Source: Synaphobranchus kaupii (lineage: Eukaryota; Chordata; Actinopteri; Anguilliformes; Synaphobranchidae). From it: a DNA stretch of 64,000 nt. The DNA lies in assembly GCA_029718625.1 (NCBI GenBank), contig CM056376.1, positions 87,810,333 to 87,874,332 of the forward strand, given 5' to 3'. The notes beneath the pieces were generated by a model. That model ran no database searches and was not told where the DNA came from. It was given only the letters and a program-made list of their open reading frames with translations. The translations under genes were made by a program, and so were the position numbers. This document shows positions 37,375 to 50,223 of this stretch, in pieces. Within the stretch, counting starts at the first letter, position 1. Each line of letters opens with the position of its first letter.

Positions 37375-37498
37375 CATAATAATAATAATAATACCTTGCA
37401 TTTATATAGCGCCTTTCTCGATACTCAAAGCGCTTACAGTGATGAGGGGGAAACTCGCCTCTACCACCACCAATGTAAACATGTAAACAATCAACAAC
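37375..37498 (+). mobile_element. Short SINE/LINE-derived insertion with 8-bp duplication
   Basis: The insert starts with a TAA/ATA tract, then 'tttatatagcgcctttctcg' and 'aaagcgcttacagtga', a phrase common in fish dispersed repeats. It is flanked by AATCCCAA on both sides (37367-37374 and 37499-37506). Family A copy 1 has the empty site. A variant of the same phrase is at about 3585-3655. Confidence 0.7.
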
Positions 37499-37606
37499 AA
37501 TCCCAAGTCATATAGTGTCAAGATGAAAATATAAGGTTATCTGGTTATTAAGAGACGTCAAACACTGAATCGGGTCAAATTGACCCCAAGCATAATATGA
37601 GGGTTA

Positions 37607-39335
37607 GGTTTAAATTATATGACAATGGAATCTGCACCAAAAATAAATAATATTGTTGAATTACCATGGTGTCAACAATACTGCATTGAATTCAAAATTG
37701 AATAAAATATCTGATTAGCACATTTATGCCATGTTGACTCAAACTCACAGTGACAATTTCTGAACTCCGCTGAATAGCATCAACACAATTTGGGGTTGCT
37801 CATCAGTTTTACCTGCCCCTTTGTGTGTGTGTGTAGGTGTGCGTGGGCGCATATGTGTGCGTGCATGTGTGTCTGTGTGTATGTCTGTCTCTGCGTGTCT
37901 GTTTTTGTGTGAGAGGGAAAGAGAGGGAGGGAGAAGAAAGGAGGGAGAGGGAAAGTGGGAGTGCGTGCAGGAGAGAGTGCGAGAGAGAGAAAAAGTGAAG
38001 GGCATTTGTACCTCTGGGTTTATTAAAGCCATTTTGTGTTGAATGTGTGCGAGTGTGCATACGTGTGTGTATGTATCCTAGTGTAGAGAAGAACTCCAGA
38101 ATCTAACTGGACACTGTCATTGCCCCTGGCCCTGTTCAATTCTGTTGCCAATTCTCTGTTCAAAATGAAGTTTTGGAGTGTCGCATGTTTTCTTCAGGGT
38201 GTTTGTAGCACTACAGTAGTTACAACTGCAGCAGAAACTCTTCAGCTCCATCTCATCACCTTGGGTGCCATGGAATAACCCAATTACCCACAGAAAGGTC
38301 GAGCTCTAATCGAACCCTGAAAAAGGCCATTGGCCACATTGCACATCGTTTCAGTTCTGTACACAAGCAAAAGAAGGTGACCAGCTTGCTTCCGACACTT
38401 ACAGATTCCCACACTTTACCCAGAATGACTAGCTGGTGAAAGCCCTGGCCCTTGTACATGTGGGTGTAGGGAGCAGCCCGCATTACACTTCAAGATTGTG
38501 GGGTGCCCTCAGGTCACATGAACCCCTGACCATAAGAATACAGTTCACCTCCCACTATCTGTATACTGCAGCAACGGGCAGAATGGCAAGAGCTGGGAAG
38601 GCATGTTGTACAGGATTGACTCTTAATTCATACAATCTGGTTTAGCAGCTGCTGTTATTCCAACACAAGATTTGACACAAATTGAGGATGCGATATACAC
38701 ATATAATCTTTATAATACAGAGCATGCAGGTTCAACGCCCAGATGGGGCACTGGCATTGCATCCTTGAACAAGGTATTTAACCTGCATTACTTTGGTATG
38801 TTTATATATCTGGCAGGGTGTCTGCTCTGTAATTGAACAGTGTACTGTAATTTAATGTAATGCATCTGAACATCAGACAATTGAACCAGCAATGCAGTCA
38901 TCTGACAGTCTATTCTCTTTCTAAAGTGGTAACACTAAAAGTGTAGGTTTCTTTATAAATTATTTGGTGCTCAATGAGGGACTGTGTATGTCCAATTCCC
39001 ACCGTAATTTAGGCTGGGTTTCTACATTGTAGGTGAGGTCTCCTAGAGAAATGCCATAGAGATAGTATAATAAAGAAAAAAAACAGAAAGGTTTTCGGTT
39101 TACTTTCATCCTATTTAGTGTGGGCCACCCGTTTTTAGTTTTATTACGTAACCCACAGCGATTTAAACTTTAAAATAATTTCAGTTATACTCTAGGGGTC
39201 GCTATAAGCACTGAAGCAGCACAGTCAAGTGACCATTACAAACTAATATCAATTTGTCTGAGATCAACACCAAGTAGGGAAGTTGGGGAAAAGACATCTT
39301 TGAGTGGATGTCGTTAAAGATTTAAGAGGTGTTCT
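37607..39335. other. Intergenic DNA with GT/GA-rich tract, no gene seen
   Basis: The stretch 37820-38080 is GT-rich then GA-rich, and its open frames on both strands are compositional. A tRNA-SINE-like fragment is listed at 38700-38870. The rest is unique. Confidence 0.5.
38700..38870 (+). repeat. tRNA-derived SINE-like fragment
   Basis: GGTTCAACGCC at about 38729-38739 fits a polymerase III B-box. It is followed by 'ggggcactggcattgcatcc' and 'ttgaacaaggtatttaacct', phrases I recognise from common fish SINE-like repeats. The ends and any A/T-rich tail are not clear, so this is a decayed fragment. Confidence 0.5.
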
Positions 39336-39695
39336 TACCCCTCATATTATGTTCGGGGTCAATTTGACACAATTCAATGTCAGACGTCTCTTAAAAACCA
39401 GTTAACCTTATTTTTTCATCCTGACACTATATGATTTTTCCTAATTTGTCAGGATTAAAAAGCAAACACAATAAATATAATGCTATATTTTCAAAAATCC
39501 TGTACCAACTTTGTATACAAAGGTTTTGTGTGGATCATTTATGGGGTAGCTGTATGAAACTTAAGAAAATATACAACACATTTTAGTTTTTATCTCAGAT
39601 TTTCTGTGGGTAATTCTTGTGGCACTTTCCCATACAGATTTTAAACTTCACAAACTAACACTTACCTCAGGCTCTAAAATTAGATGTTTCAATAG
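39336..39695 (-). mobile_element. Family A TIR repeat, copy 3, truncated
   Basis: The minus-strand reading matches copies 1 and 2: 'ctcatattatgttcggggtc' at the end, then 'cctgtaccaactttg' and 'ggcactttcccatacag'. It stops at about 39695 without the opposite terminal repeat. It preserves the uninterrupted sequence where copy 2 received the Harbinger-like element. Confidence 0.8.
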
Positions 39696-42600
39696 TTAAA
39701 CTAGATGTACAGGAAATCCCTATGTTTACACCATGTTACCTGGACATTGTAGGAGCCTCTCAATTATAGTAGACCCGTTTTTTGAGTAGAAACCTGACAA
39801 TTTGCACACTTACATGTTTTTATGTGCTAAACAAGACCTAGGGGCAATGGTTTCAGTATGTATTTTGGATCATTTTACTTTTTCAATAGAATCATGAAAT
39901 TTGGCATACATTTGTAATGAACACAACCTGAGCCGGTACCATTTACTCTTGGCATTGAAAGAGCCTGTAGCAGCACTTATGTGGTGAGGGGGGCACAGAC
40001 TTTAGGGTTAGGTTTGTGTGTGGATGGGGGTTTGTGTGTGTGGTATGTGCTAGCTAGTTCTACTAGCTAATTTACTTTCTGCCGGTCTTGTTGTATGTCA
40101 ACACCTTGTGTTTTGTTTTATAATTTATTTTATGAGGGGGGGAAAGTTAGGGTTAGATGTGCATGGGTGGTAACCTGGCTAATGCGGTGACATGGTCAGG
40201 CAGCAACAAGCTGATCCACTACCTCTGGGAAAGCTGTCATTGTTTGTGTAATGCGCTCAGAATCTCAGCACCTTTTTTGATAGGTTCCCTGCGCCTGTCA
40301 ATCATTATTAGCTACTTCGCCCCTACCAGAAAAACTAACACAGGTGGCTGGCTAATAATTAACAAACAGGTAGCTACCTATGGGAACGAACGCTTGGCTA
40401 GTAAAAACTTTCGGTAAAAGTTTGATATACCAGCTCCTTCCCCTGACTGCAGCTTTCCATGTCTCTAGCATTGCTAATGACTGCTGCAGTCATATATAAC
40501 AAGACTGGAATACCGCTACTCCTTTCAAGGTAAACTCCCACTTTAAGGTAAACAAACTATGTGCATGTTGCAAAGCACCGACAATTCGGACGTTTCTGTT
40601 GCGTAAACGACAACGCGTTGGTTTTCGTGACATAGCCTACAACTTCAAGCCTACAGCTTCAAAGTCCCACCAGGATCTCACAGTTTTTTTTGTGATTGTT
40701 GTGGCCTAAAATGCTTGTTTTCGCCGCAGCTTTTCTTAAAAGTTGTGATGCAAAGTGCGATGTTTTGTGTGTGTTTGTTGCGATGAAGTTGCGGTAATTA
40801 GTGAAAGTTGCAAATAAAAATTGCAATTTCAAAAATATATATGTAATTCAATAAAAAATCATATGTAATATAAGTTCAGTGAGAATGAAACAGTACTGTA
40901 GGCCTATAGCTAACAGGAAACTGGAACTGGAAATATTGTGGAGCTTGTGTTCTGAGTAACAAAAAAGGCTCAATATAACAAAAATGTTTTGTTTTATTTA
41001 TAAATTGAAATGTGAAACTTTTTTTGGACCTGAAAATCAGAGTTAACGTGGAGTAATTATTGGAGTAATTCTGTTTGTGCTCGTAAATAGCCTATGTGTA
41101 AACAGGGAGACTCGTGACAGCAGAACCCAAATGCGCTTTTATTATGAAACCATTTTTACGCTCAGTAGCCTAATAGAGTACTCAAGTGACTACGTCACGC
41201 TGGTTTCGGAAGTAAATTCCCCATTCATTTAGAGCGTAGACATTAACTAAAGCTTACTTTTAAACCATTTCTACTGATTATGTCTTATCGTCAATTTCCC
41301 GGATTGTTCAATAACGCCTGTTCGCAAACTATATCATTTTTCTGGACCAGCTTCCAGTATATTTTACGTTTTAGTATTTTTTTTGTGAACATACCAGCAC
41401 TCGCACTGTTTAAAAATTCAACGTCCCATAATTCCCTCAGAACGAACGAGCAGCCTTGTCTCCAGATGTTGTCATATAATGTTAGCCAGCAATAGCACAC
41501 AGCTCCGTTTTTAAACAGCTAGCTAGCTTGAAGGACTAAAAGCTAGAATTACATTATCTGGTTAACTGTAGCATAGTTTCTGACTTTGTCGAACATACAA
41601 GTCGAAATACAATCATTAGAGTCAAGGTGAGGCTTAGGGTCCGTTTTTTTGTTTGTTTTATTTTGTTTGTTTGTTTTTTGAAAGTCATGGGGGTTCAGCA
41701 CTTACACACATGATGTACAGCAACTCTGTGTGTGCTTCTTGCAAATGTCGTGTACCGTAATAATTAGCATATGATAATTATGACCCAAACCACCACGGGG
41801 ATCTTCCTTCCAAAATGCTAGCGTTCATATGAAAAAACATAAAAGTTCTAAATATCTTTTTAATGTGTATTTCCTACTTTTCTTAAATGTGTTTGCTGAA
41901 GGAAATTACCAATTTGAAGTGATACAAAAACAAAAAGTAATTTTGGGTCATATAGACCATAATAGGAAGGTTAATCACACATGTAATAAATGGCTGGCCA
42001 ATTCCATACTTCTGTCAAAGCTGTCTATCTGTTGCTGACCGCTACTTTGCATAAAATCTAAATGAAAGAACTGATAAAACAGCTGGTAGCAAATCAACAA
42101 ATGGGACAGGCATATGTTATTATTTGTATGTTGCATAGGCTATTATTTTTTTCTTCAAGAAAAATCCATCAAAAATGATTAATGTTTTCTTTGCCGATAA
42201 AGTGTACCTTACTGAGAAGGTCATTCGTGCTTTTACTTTATCATTGACCATTTTTATAATCTTCACACTTGTCTATGCTGCAGAGTCATCTCAGTTGCAA
42301 TTATAGTTTGAAATTCAACGACAAGGCTTCTCAATAAGACACATCAACCACATCACTCCAATCCTTGCCTCTCTGCACTGGTTCCTATTGGCTTTTAGAA
42401 TCGATGTTAAAATATTACGTCACTTTAAAGGCAAAAAATTGGTTTGCTTTTAACTGTAAATGTTTACTACTGATTTTGCTTTCATTTTGAGGGCTAGGTA
42501 CTGACTTCTTTTACCATTGTTAATTTTTTTATCACGGTTTCCTGTGTTCTGCATTTTTGAAATTGCCTTTATATTTTGTAAAGTATTTTGTGCTCTGCTC

Positions 42601-43449
42601 AAAAAGAGATGAATAAAATAAATAGCTATTATTACTCCTGACTTGCACTGATGCATTGTTGAGGGATAATGATTTGAAGACATGGGTCTCATTAATCACT
42701 GAAAATGGCAAGTTTGGTTGACATGATCCAATGGTTTGAAAGTTGTGACCATTAGAATAACAAAACCTACAATAAAATTGAACAGTTTACAAATTAATAT
42801 CATGCACTGGCGCCACAGATAGATGGCACAGACAAAACAGTGAACCACCAATGCGTGAAAACATTCCGTGGAATTACAGAGAAACACAATGCATTTACAA
42901 CCCTGATTAACTCAAAAGTAAGCCACTATTCTGTGAATCAGCTCTCAATTGACTTTAGGCTATCAGGATTTTTCATCCAAAAGTAAGACTCAATTCCAGG
43001 TTTCGGTGAGAAGTATAGATCCGAGCTGGGCAATTACTACAATTTATTTGACAAGAAAATAGCACAGAAATATCACTCAGTGAATCTTAAGCAGGATTTC
43101 CAAATCGTATTCAAATGGAAAAAATATACTTGTCTGTCTGTTGTAATCAACTCTTTTGATATAAAAACATGTATCTTTTCATGTGGACATACTTTCAATA
43201 AAAGGCATCAATCCATGACAGAAGAGACTGTCAAACAACTGGCTATGATAAAATTGAATCAGTTTCGAACCTTGAATTCAATGTCCTTAGTCAGTTTTAA
43301 CACATTTTAAGCCCTGTGCTGTCCTATCCTATCCAAATTTTTCACATTCTGTCTGAAGCCTGCAAAAAACTGTAATTTTCAACCCAGTACAATCCTTTCC
43401 TGTGTAAAATGTTTCCTGTCGAAAAGAACACACACCCAAAAAAGGTGCT
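39696..43449. other. Intergenic DNA, no host gene seen
   Basis: Mostly AT-rich unique sequence. The patch 40560-40800 (with 'gtggcctaaaatgcttgttt') resembles a degraded dispersed repeat of unknown class. A LINE fragment is at 42330-42430. No host exon was recognised. Confidence 0.45.
42330..42430 (+). pseudogene. L2/Rex1/CR1-type LINE ORF2 fragment
   Basis: The plus-strand frame reads RHINHITPILASLHWF, then FRIDVKILRHFKG. The pattern HITP[IV]L-x-SLHW followed by [YF]RIDFKIL is a characteristic post-RT segment of L2/Rex1/CR1-group LINEs of fish. Only about 33 codons remain, with no RT core on either side. It is an old truncated insertion. Confidence 0.7.
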
Positions 43450-43918
43450 AATTACCGGTCAATTCAACATGTGTTGGCAGTATGCCTTCATCAGGGTGTA
43501 GTGAGGTTATCCATTATCCAACAGGTCATAATTCAACAGGTCATTATATCACAATAGGTGGAAGCTTGGAACATATCCAATCATCAAGTTCAATCATCAG
43601 TTCAAAACCACTTGAAACTACAAACATCTTAATTTATAACATTATAGAGGCCACATGTTGATCATGTTGGTATGTAAGCTGGTATTTTATACTTTTTTTG
43701 TTGTTGGAGATCTGCCGTTTCTGGTGAGATGTGTGACCTCTAAAAGGTTATAAATTAAGATGTTTGTAGTTTCAAGTGGTTGTGAACTGATGATTGGATA
43801 ATTGGATTATTAGTCACAGGTGTGTTCCAGGCGTCCACCTATTGTGATATAATGACCTGTTGAACAGAACATTACTACACCCTGATAAAGGCATACTGCC
43901 GAAACATGTTGGTAATTT
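43450..43918. mobile_element. Fold-back element
   Basis: The arms 43450-43655 and 43731-43918 pair along most of their length, for example 'gaaactacaaacatcttaat' against 'attaagatgtttgtagtttc', and 'aacaggtcattatatcacaa' against its complement. The loop is about 75 bp. The ends contain a 'gcagtatgcc' / 'ggcatactgc' motif. No coding sequence is present. The left arm has an extra partial duplication of 'caacaggtcat' (about 43520-43550). Confidence 0.8.
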
Positions 43919-44877
43919 AAAACAAATATTTTTTTTAAATATTGTATGGAGATAAGTGTGCAATTCTCATAATTTTTCTGATCAAATGTTTCCTGTCCCA
44001 CATTGCTTCCCATAGAGAACACAAATTGTGGGCCATCAATTTTCTACCTGTCCTTTCCTGTATCTATCAAGAGAAACCCAAAAATTACAACACACAATGG
44101 CAAGTTAGCTCTCAAGTAGAGTTGTTAACTCCTATGGGACAAATTCAGGGGAAGGCCGGACTGTCCAGCAGGGGTTAGGTTGGGAGGTATTGACAACCCT
44201 ACTCTCAAATCTCTGCATGCAGCTTAGCTCTGTGTGTGCAGCACTCTTGCTGTTTTTGAATAAATAAAAATCATTTTTTCATGCTTGCTTTATAGTTATT
44301 CCTGTACTGCCCATTCCATGGGATAAGACTCCTATACTTTCCGGCCCTAAACCCTTTCCCCCCCAATTCACATCCTACAAGAATTATGTGGGTCCTATAG
44401 GTGCAGTGGTATTACAGACCATGTGTTCCTCTTGTGGGGACTACCACGCTGAATATAACCATCCCTCCCTGGAGAAAGCAACAATTTATGTGAAAGGGAG
44501 GGGCACTAGGTCACATTTCATTTGTGTACACATGTTTTAAGCATGTCACTACACTGTGCAGTAGTGCTTTAGCTAAACACACTACCCAACAGCCTTTCTA
44601 CCCCTTTTCCAGAGCCCATGAGCTCACACATTATGCTGTTCTGCATTGCTACACCACCTTTTCTAAACGCTGATTGAGATCTGCTAACACAAGTGTTAAT
44701 CACAGTTTACTGCACTGAGAAGAAATATGACTAATCACTACAGAGATTCTCTTCTTGGCAAGTTGTCCCCTCTCTCCATTTTTCCCGCTCTTTTCTCTGT
44801 CCTACACTTCTTTTTCTCTCAGCGCCCCCTCTCCCCTCCCTCTCTATTGCAACCTCCCTCACTCGCCGTGGCTGAAC
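43919..44877. other. Intergenic DNA, no gene seen
   Basis: Unique sequence and a short pyrimidine-rich stretch at 44760-44860. No motif was recognised. Confidence 0.5.
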
Positions 44878-45336
44878 CTGGGCTGCATTCGGATCCAAAA
44901 TTTATCCTTTCTTCCTTCCAAAATGCCAGGATGAAATATGGCAGCCCCACCAAGTGTGATTCAGATCCAATTTATGAAAGGGGAGGGAGTAATTATATTC
45001 CCTCACTCTCTCGTTTATCCTCCCTTCCACCAAGGGTATAAAATGCAAGCTTCCAGCAAGAAGGGAATCCCACAATGCAATGCTCCACATGGAAAAAGTG
45101 GGCGGTCCTCGCAGAACTATGTGGCGGTCACATTTCAACTCTATGGTGTTGCGCTTCCGAAATGTTGCGAGGGCAGTTCGGTTCTGTTTTTGTTTGTTTC
45201 TTGTCAGTCCTCCCTTGCAGAGCACCTTTTAAGTTTGCTTGCTACACGTAGCAAATTGCGTCACAAGATAGCTCCCTCGAGGAAAGTGAGCAAGGGAAGG
45301 GAGCGTGTTAAATTGGATTCGAATGCAGCCCATGGC
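44878..45336. mobile_element. Non-autonomous TIR element
   Basis: The left end begins TGGGCTGCATTCGGATCCAA. The right end finishes with the near reverse complement, TTGGATTCGAATGCAGCCCA. The pairing extends imperfectly inward. Open frames on both strands through it have no recognisable motif. The flanking duplication is not clear, so the superfamily is not assigned. Confidence 0.6.
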
Positions 45337-46229
45337 TCTCCTCTCCGTTATCAGTAGATAAGCACCTTTAGGAGGCCGACGCCCTCGGCAGATTGAGGTG
45401 AGTGCCTAATTCATATCTGCGTTAATGCAAATCCTTTGCTGTGGTTGCAACTAACGTCCTTTATTAGGTTCGAGTTATACCCTCATAGTTCTACTCAGAG
45501 GACTTTGCGTCGGCCTCTACAGAGTTTCAGAACACGACCCTTCCTTCCCAGCAGTTTCTGGAAAATTCTGTTCAGCACAAGACCCACGATGTCACAATGG
45601 CATCGGACAATTGCTCTGTCTGAAATAATGGAATAATAACATAATTAACTCTGGGGGAAATTGCCCTCTGTACAATGTCTCTGGCTTTTCATTAAAAAGG
45701 GCCACAGGCCTGTGATTAAGTCTTACTGGGTACTAATTGTCCTCCCGTTATTGCTGTGGGGTGTTTTTGTAGTAAAAGTAGAGGGGAGCTCTTCCCCCAC
45801 GACGAGTTAGGTCACTCCCTGCACAGCTGCTAAAGGCAGTGATGGCAACAGTGAATACTAATGGAGGCAAGGGTCAAATCATGCAGAGCTACACGCCATA
45901 TTATGCGCTTTATTGTTTTATTTGCATGTGATAGATGAAACCCCATTGAGAACTATAATTATAATCCCACCTCAATAATAAAAAAGCATCATATAGTAAG
46001 TGTGATCACAGGAATATAACAGCTTATGATGCTGATGAAAATGAATTAATGAGACAGATCAGCCTCATATTAGATAGTCACACTCAGAATGTATAATATA
46101 TAAATTAGCAAGCTTCAATGTAGCTATACATATTTAACATTTGAAACCTGTGGCAGCGCATCTTACTCCGTTATCATTTGCCAAAATTATTGCCGGGTAG
46201 TGGCTAGATACCTAGATGTAGTGGATAGG
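45337..46229. other. Intergenic DNA, no gene seen
   Basis: Unique, AT-rich sequence. The part from 45640 to 45830 has an enhancer-like texture, but nothing specific is seen. It ends where the LINE 3' region begins. Confidence 0.45.
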
Positions 46230-49200
46230 GGGAGATGTACTAATGTAGAAATATAATAGTAATAATGAAATGTTATGTATGTGTATGAGTATGTGTATGA
46301 GTGTGTGATGCATGTGTGCGTGCATGCGTGTGTGCGTGAGAGAAGGGTGGGATTGGCTAACAGGCAAGTTCAGGTGGAATTGTAGGTTATTGGTAAATTA
46401 AGGGTATTGATAAATGGTTCCCAGTTCTCTCTAAATTGCAACATTTTATTGTGGATAGAGGCAGTTATTTTCTCCATTGAAATGTATTCTATTAGAAGAT
46501 TTAACCAATGTGTTGTATTTAATGTATTTCTGGTTTTCCAGTGTAAGAGGATGGTTTTTTTGGCGATGATTGTTGGTGTGATTACTGAGATGTCTCCCAG
46601 TAGGCAGAGAGAAGGGGATAGTGGAATGTCGCAGTTTAAGGACAGGGATATTGTGTCAGTAATTTTGTGCCAGAAACTTTGGATGGGTGGGCAGAGCCAG
46701 GTAGCATGAAAGTAGTTATCTGGGGTGTCTAGTGTGCAATGTGAGCAAATGTCTGTGTCTGTTAGTCCCATTTTGTACATTTTGTGCTGGGTGATATGTG
46801 CTCTATGGTTTACCTTAAACTGAATTAGTTGTAAGTTGGTGTTGTTAGTCATAGTGAATGTGTTCCTGCATATTTGTGTCCAAAAGTCGGCGCTGGGAGA
46901 GATTGCTCAATCTTGTTCCCATTTTGCAGACGGGAGTGATATAGTTGTGTCAGTCCGGGTTAATAATTTATAAAATTTGGAAAGCATTTTCTTAGTTGTA
47001 ATTTTGTGGATTTCTTCAATTAATGGGGGTGGGCGTAAATCATTCTGTGATATGTTAATTTTAGATTTGAGGACGGATTTTAACTGTAGGTATTGGAGAT
47101 ATTGTTCTCTCCCGACGCCGTACCTCTGGACCAGGTCTTTGAAAGTTATAAGAGTGTTGTCTAAGAAAATGTGATGAAGATGTGTGATACCTTTTTGTTT
47201 CCATGCGGTGAAGTTAAGTGGAGATTTATTTATCTGAAAATTAGGATTGTGCCAAATTGGGGTATTTTTGCAGGGTGATAGAGTAGTATTTGTGATTTTC
47301 CACCAAGCTGTCAGGGTTGTAGAGATTACTGTATTTAGAAAGCAATTGTGGTGTTTTATGGCAGTGCCGAAGAATGGTAGATCTGATATTGAAATTTCCT
47401 TGCATGTTTCCTGTTCTATTTCTTTCCAGGTGTTATCTTGTTGGTTATGGTGAATCCATTTGTAGATGTATTGAAATTGGTTGGCTAGATAATAATAATT
47501 GAAGTTGGGTGCTTCAAGTCCTCCTTCATCTTTGTTCTTTTGTAATGTGGTTAGTTTGATTCTTGGTTTCTTGTTTTTCCAGTAGAATTTATTGGTTATT
47601 GAATCCAGAGAGTTAAGCCAATTGGAGGTGGGTTTAGTGGGAATCATGGTGAAAAGATAATTGACTTTTGGAAGGATTGACATTTTTACCGTTGTTATTC
47701 TGCCTAGTAGGGAAAGAGGAAGATTCATCCAGCGGAGTAGATCATCTTCTATTGTTTTAATTAATGGGGTGAAGTTGAGATGGAATAACTCTGACAGCTT
47801 GGGTGAAATGTTAATACCTAAATATCTAATGTTCCCAGTGGAGAAGGGGAGGGATGTTTTTTGGGTTGCGACATTCCAACTGTCTTCATCTAAGGGTAGA
47901 ATGGTAGATTTAGTCCAGTTTATGGAGTAGTTGGACACTTTCGAGAATGTATTTATAAGTTTGATGACTTCCTGTAGCGAGTTTGTTGGTTCTTGCAAGT
48001 ATAACAACATATCATCTGCATAAAGGCTGATCTCGTGGTGAGTATTGTGGGTTATGATTCCCTTAATGTTTTGGTTCTGTCTGATTGCTGCTGCGAGGGG
48101 TTCGATAAATATGGCGAATAGGGAGGGAGAGAGTGGACATCCTTGCCTGGTCCCCCTGTGTAAAGTGAAACTTTGTGATGTGATTCCATTAGTAGTGACT
48201 GTGGCCATAGGTGAGGTGTATAATATCCTTATCCAATGAATAAACGATTCTCCGAAACCAAATTTTTGTAATGTTGCAAACAGAAATTCCCAGTTAACCT
48301 TGTCGAAAGCTTTTTCTGCATCTAATGAGGTAATTATTGTTTTTAGGTTGTTTTGTTTTGTTAGATTCATTACATTGAATAATCTGCACGTTATTTGATG
48401 AGTGTCGTCCTTTAATGAAACCGGTTTGGTCTGGATGAATTATGATTGGGGTGACGGTTTCAATTCTAGTGGCTAATGCTTTGCTGATTATCTTGACATC
48501 TGTGTTGATGAGTGATAGGGGCCGGTAGTTAGAGGGTATGGTTGGGTCTTTGTCAGGCTTTAGTAGTACTGAGATAAGGGCTGTATTCATATGAGTTGTG
48601 TTTTATTTTGAGCGTCATTCTTATGAATAGTGGAGATATGGTATTCCAAAAGTGTTTGAAGAATTCGGCAGGGAAACCATCAGGTCCAGGTGCTTTATAA
48701 TTAGGCATCTGATTTAGTGCTTTGTGGAATTCATTCAGTGTCAATGGTTTATCCAGTACTTCTGCATGTTCTTTGGATAGTTGTGGTAGGGTTATGTTAG
48801 TTAGAAATGAGTTGATGTCTACTGATGTAGGTTCATGGTCTGAACTGTATAGTTTGTTGTAGAATGTCCGGAAAGTACTATTTATGTCCTGTGGTGTTAC
48901 CATGATCTTCCCCGCTGAGTCCTTTATGACCGGGATTATTGACTTTTCTTTATTTCGTTTTAGTTGGTTTGCCAGATATTTTCCTGATTTGTTGTTGTGT
49001 TCAAAGTGTTCTTGTCTGAGTCTCTGTATTAGAAATTGTGTTTTTTCATTTAAGATTTAATTAAGTTGAACTTGTAATTTACTCAGTTCAGTTTGTGTTT
49101 TTTCCTTGGGATCATTAGCATAAGCATCACTTAGGTCTTAGATTTTTTGTTCTAGGTATTTTTTGACTTGTTGATCTCTTTTTTTTTTGTATGTTGAGTA

Positions 49201-50100
49201 TGATATAATTTTGCCCCTCAGTACTACTTTACTTGTTTCACATAGTAATGTGGGTGAGATTTCCGGAGAATCGTTTATTTCCATGAAGGAGGCCCACTCT
49301 TTATTGAAATATGAGTCAAAGTCAGCATCTTTAAGCAGGGATGTGTTGAAGCGCCATCTAGGGGAGGGCTGTTTGGGTTGTTTACTATTTAACTTGAAGG
49401 AGACCGGGGCGTGGTCACTGATTATGATGGGGTGAATTTCTGCATCTGAGATGTCTGTAAGAATTGAGTTACTGGTGAGAAAATAGTCTATGCGAGAGAA
49501 TGATTTATGGAGGGGTGAAAAGTATGAGTATTCCCTAGTTGTTGGGTTTTTCAGTCGCCAACTATCGCCAAGACCAAAATCTCTCATATATTGTTTTATT
49601 GTTTCAGTGGAGTGCCATGTCCTTGAGTTACCTGATGGACTTGATCTGTCCAGGGGTGGATTAATAACTGTATTAAAGTCACCTCCAATTATAATAGTTG
49701 AGTTGTTGAGATCTGAAAGAACAGAGAAAAATGAGTGAAAAAATGTAGGGTTGTCATTATTTGGGGCGTAGATGTTAGCAATAGTTAGGTTGCTGTTATG
49801 GATGGAGGCGTTAATGATTATATATCTTCCATAGGGATCTGCAATGGTGGTATTGTGAATTAGTGGAATTTTCTTATTTATTAAAATAGAAACACCTCTT
49901 TGCTTTGAGTTGAATGTTGCTGAAAAGATTTGATTGAATTGTGATGATTTTAATTTCTGATGATTTGATTCTGTTAGGTGCGTCTCTTGTAGAAGGCATA
50001 CGTCTGCCTGCAGTTTGATTAAGTGATTTAGAACTTTAGTCTTTTTTGCTTGTGAGCCAGCTCCTCAAATGTTCCAGGTAAGGAATTTATAAGAAGACAT
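46230..50100 (-). mobile_element. L1/Tx1-type LINE, ORF2 only, inactive
   Basis: A minus-strand non-LTR retrotransposon carries a complete set of ORF2 domains in order: AP-like endonuclease, reverse transcriptase and C-terminal Cys-rich knuckle. The 3' side runs into a TG-rich stretch (46260-46340). The 5' side meets a long GT microsatellite (50151-50219) about 50 bp upstream of ORF2. No ORF1 is visible upstream. The element is either 5' truncated or belongs to a lineage inserted in simple repeats. Its exact ends are uncertain. Confidence 0.88.
46370..50100 (-). pseudogene. LINE ORF2: endonuclease and reverse transcriptase, disrupted
   Basis: Read from an ATG at 50098-50100, the endonuclease shows LLQETHL, ANIYAPN, GGDFNT and SDHAPV. 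The RT shows YKAPGPDGFPAEFF, LLKPDKDPTIPSNYRPLSLI, LDAEKAFDKVNW, RQGCPLSPSLFA, the catalytic YADDMLLYL and SINWTKS. The C-terminus has CSHC...HATWLC, the knuckle of L1-type ORF2. Four stops interrupt the frame, at 50065-50067 (within the first WNI motif), 49138-49140, 49057-49059 and 46907-46909. Two frameshifts fall between about 48590 and 48553 and between about 48370 and 48294. The product would nick target DNA and copy its RNA into the nick; it cannot be made intact here. The otherwise complete length of about 1240 codons shows moderate rather than great age. Confidence 0.93.
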
Positions 50101-50148
50101 TTTTATGAATTAAATCTGACTGTACATTAATCCAATATGAGTTATTAT

Positions 50149-50150
<2 letters not shown>

Positions 50151-50219
<69 letters not shown>
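50151..50219. repeat. (GT)n microsatellite
   Basis: An uninterrupted GT tract of about 69 bp beside the 5' side of the LINE. The minus-strand His-Thr repeat frames are artefacts. Confidence 0.97.

Positions 50220-50223
<4 letters not shown>

Larger units (their letters stand above)
36032..37606 (+). mobile_element. Family A TIR repeat, copy 2, with two nested insertions
   Basis: The left end ('aaattgaccccaaaagtt') and the right end ('gggtcaaattgaccccaagc', 'ataatatgagggtta') match copy 1. Removing a PIF/Harbinger-like element (36169-37141) and a short SINE-like insert (37375-37498) restores continuity with copies 1 and 3. The host repeat is therefore older than both insertions. No coding capacity of its own. 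Confidence 0.85.

Noticed and set aside
44902..45357. Frames of 107 and 139 codons on opposite strands
   Set aside because: Both run across the terminal-inverted-repeat element at 44878-45336 and show no transposase motif.
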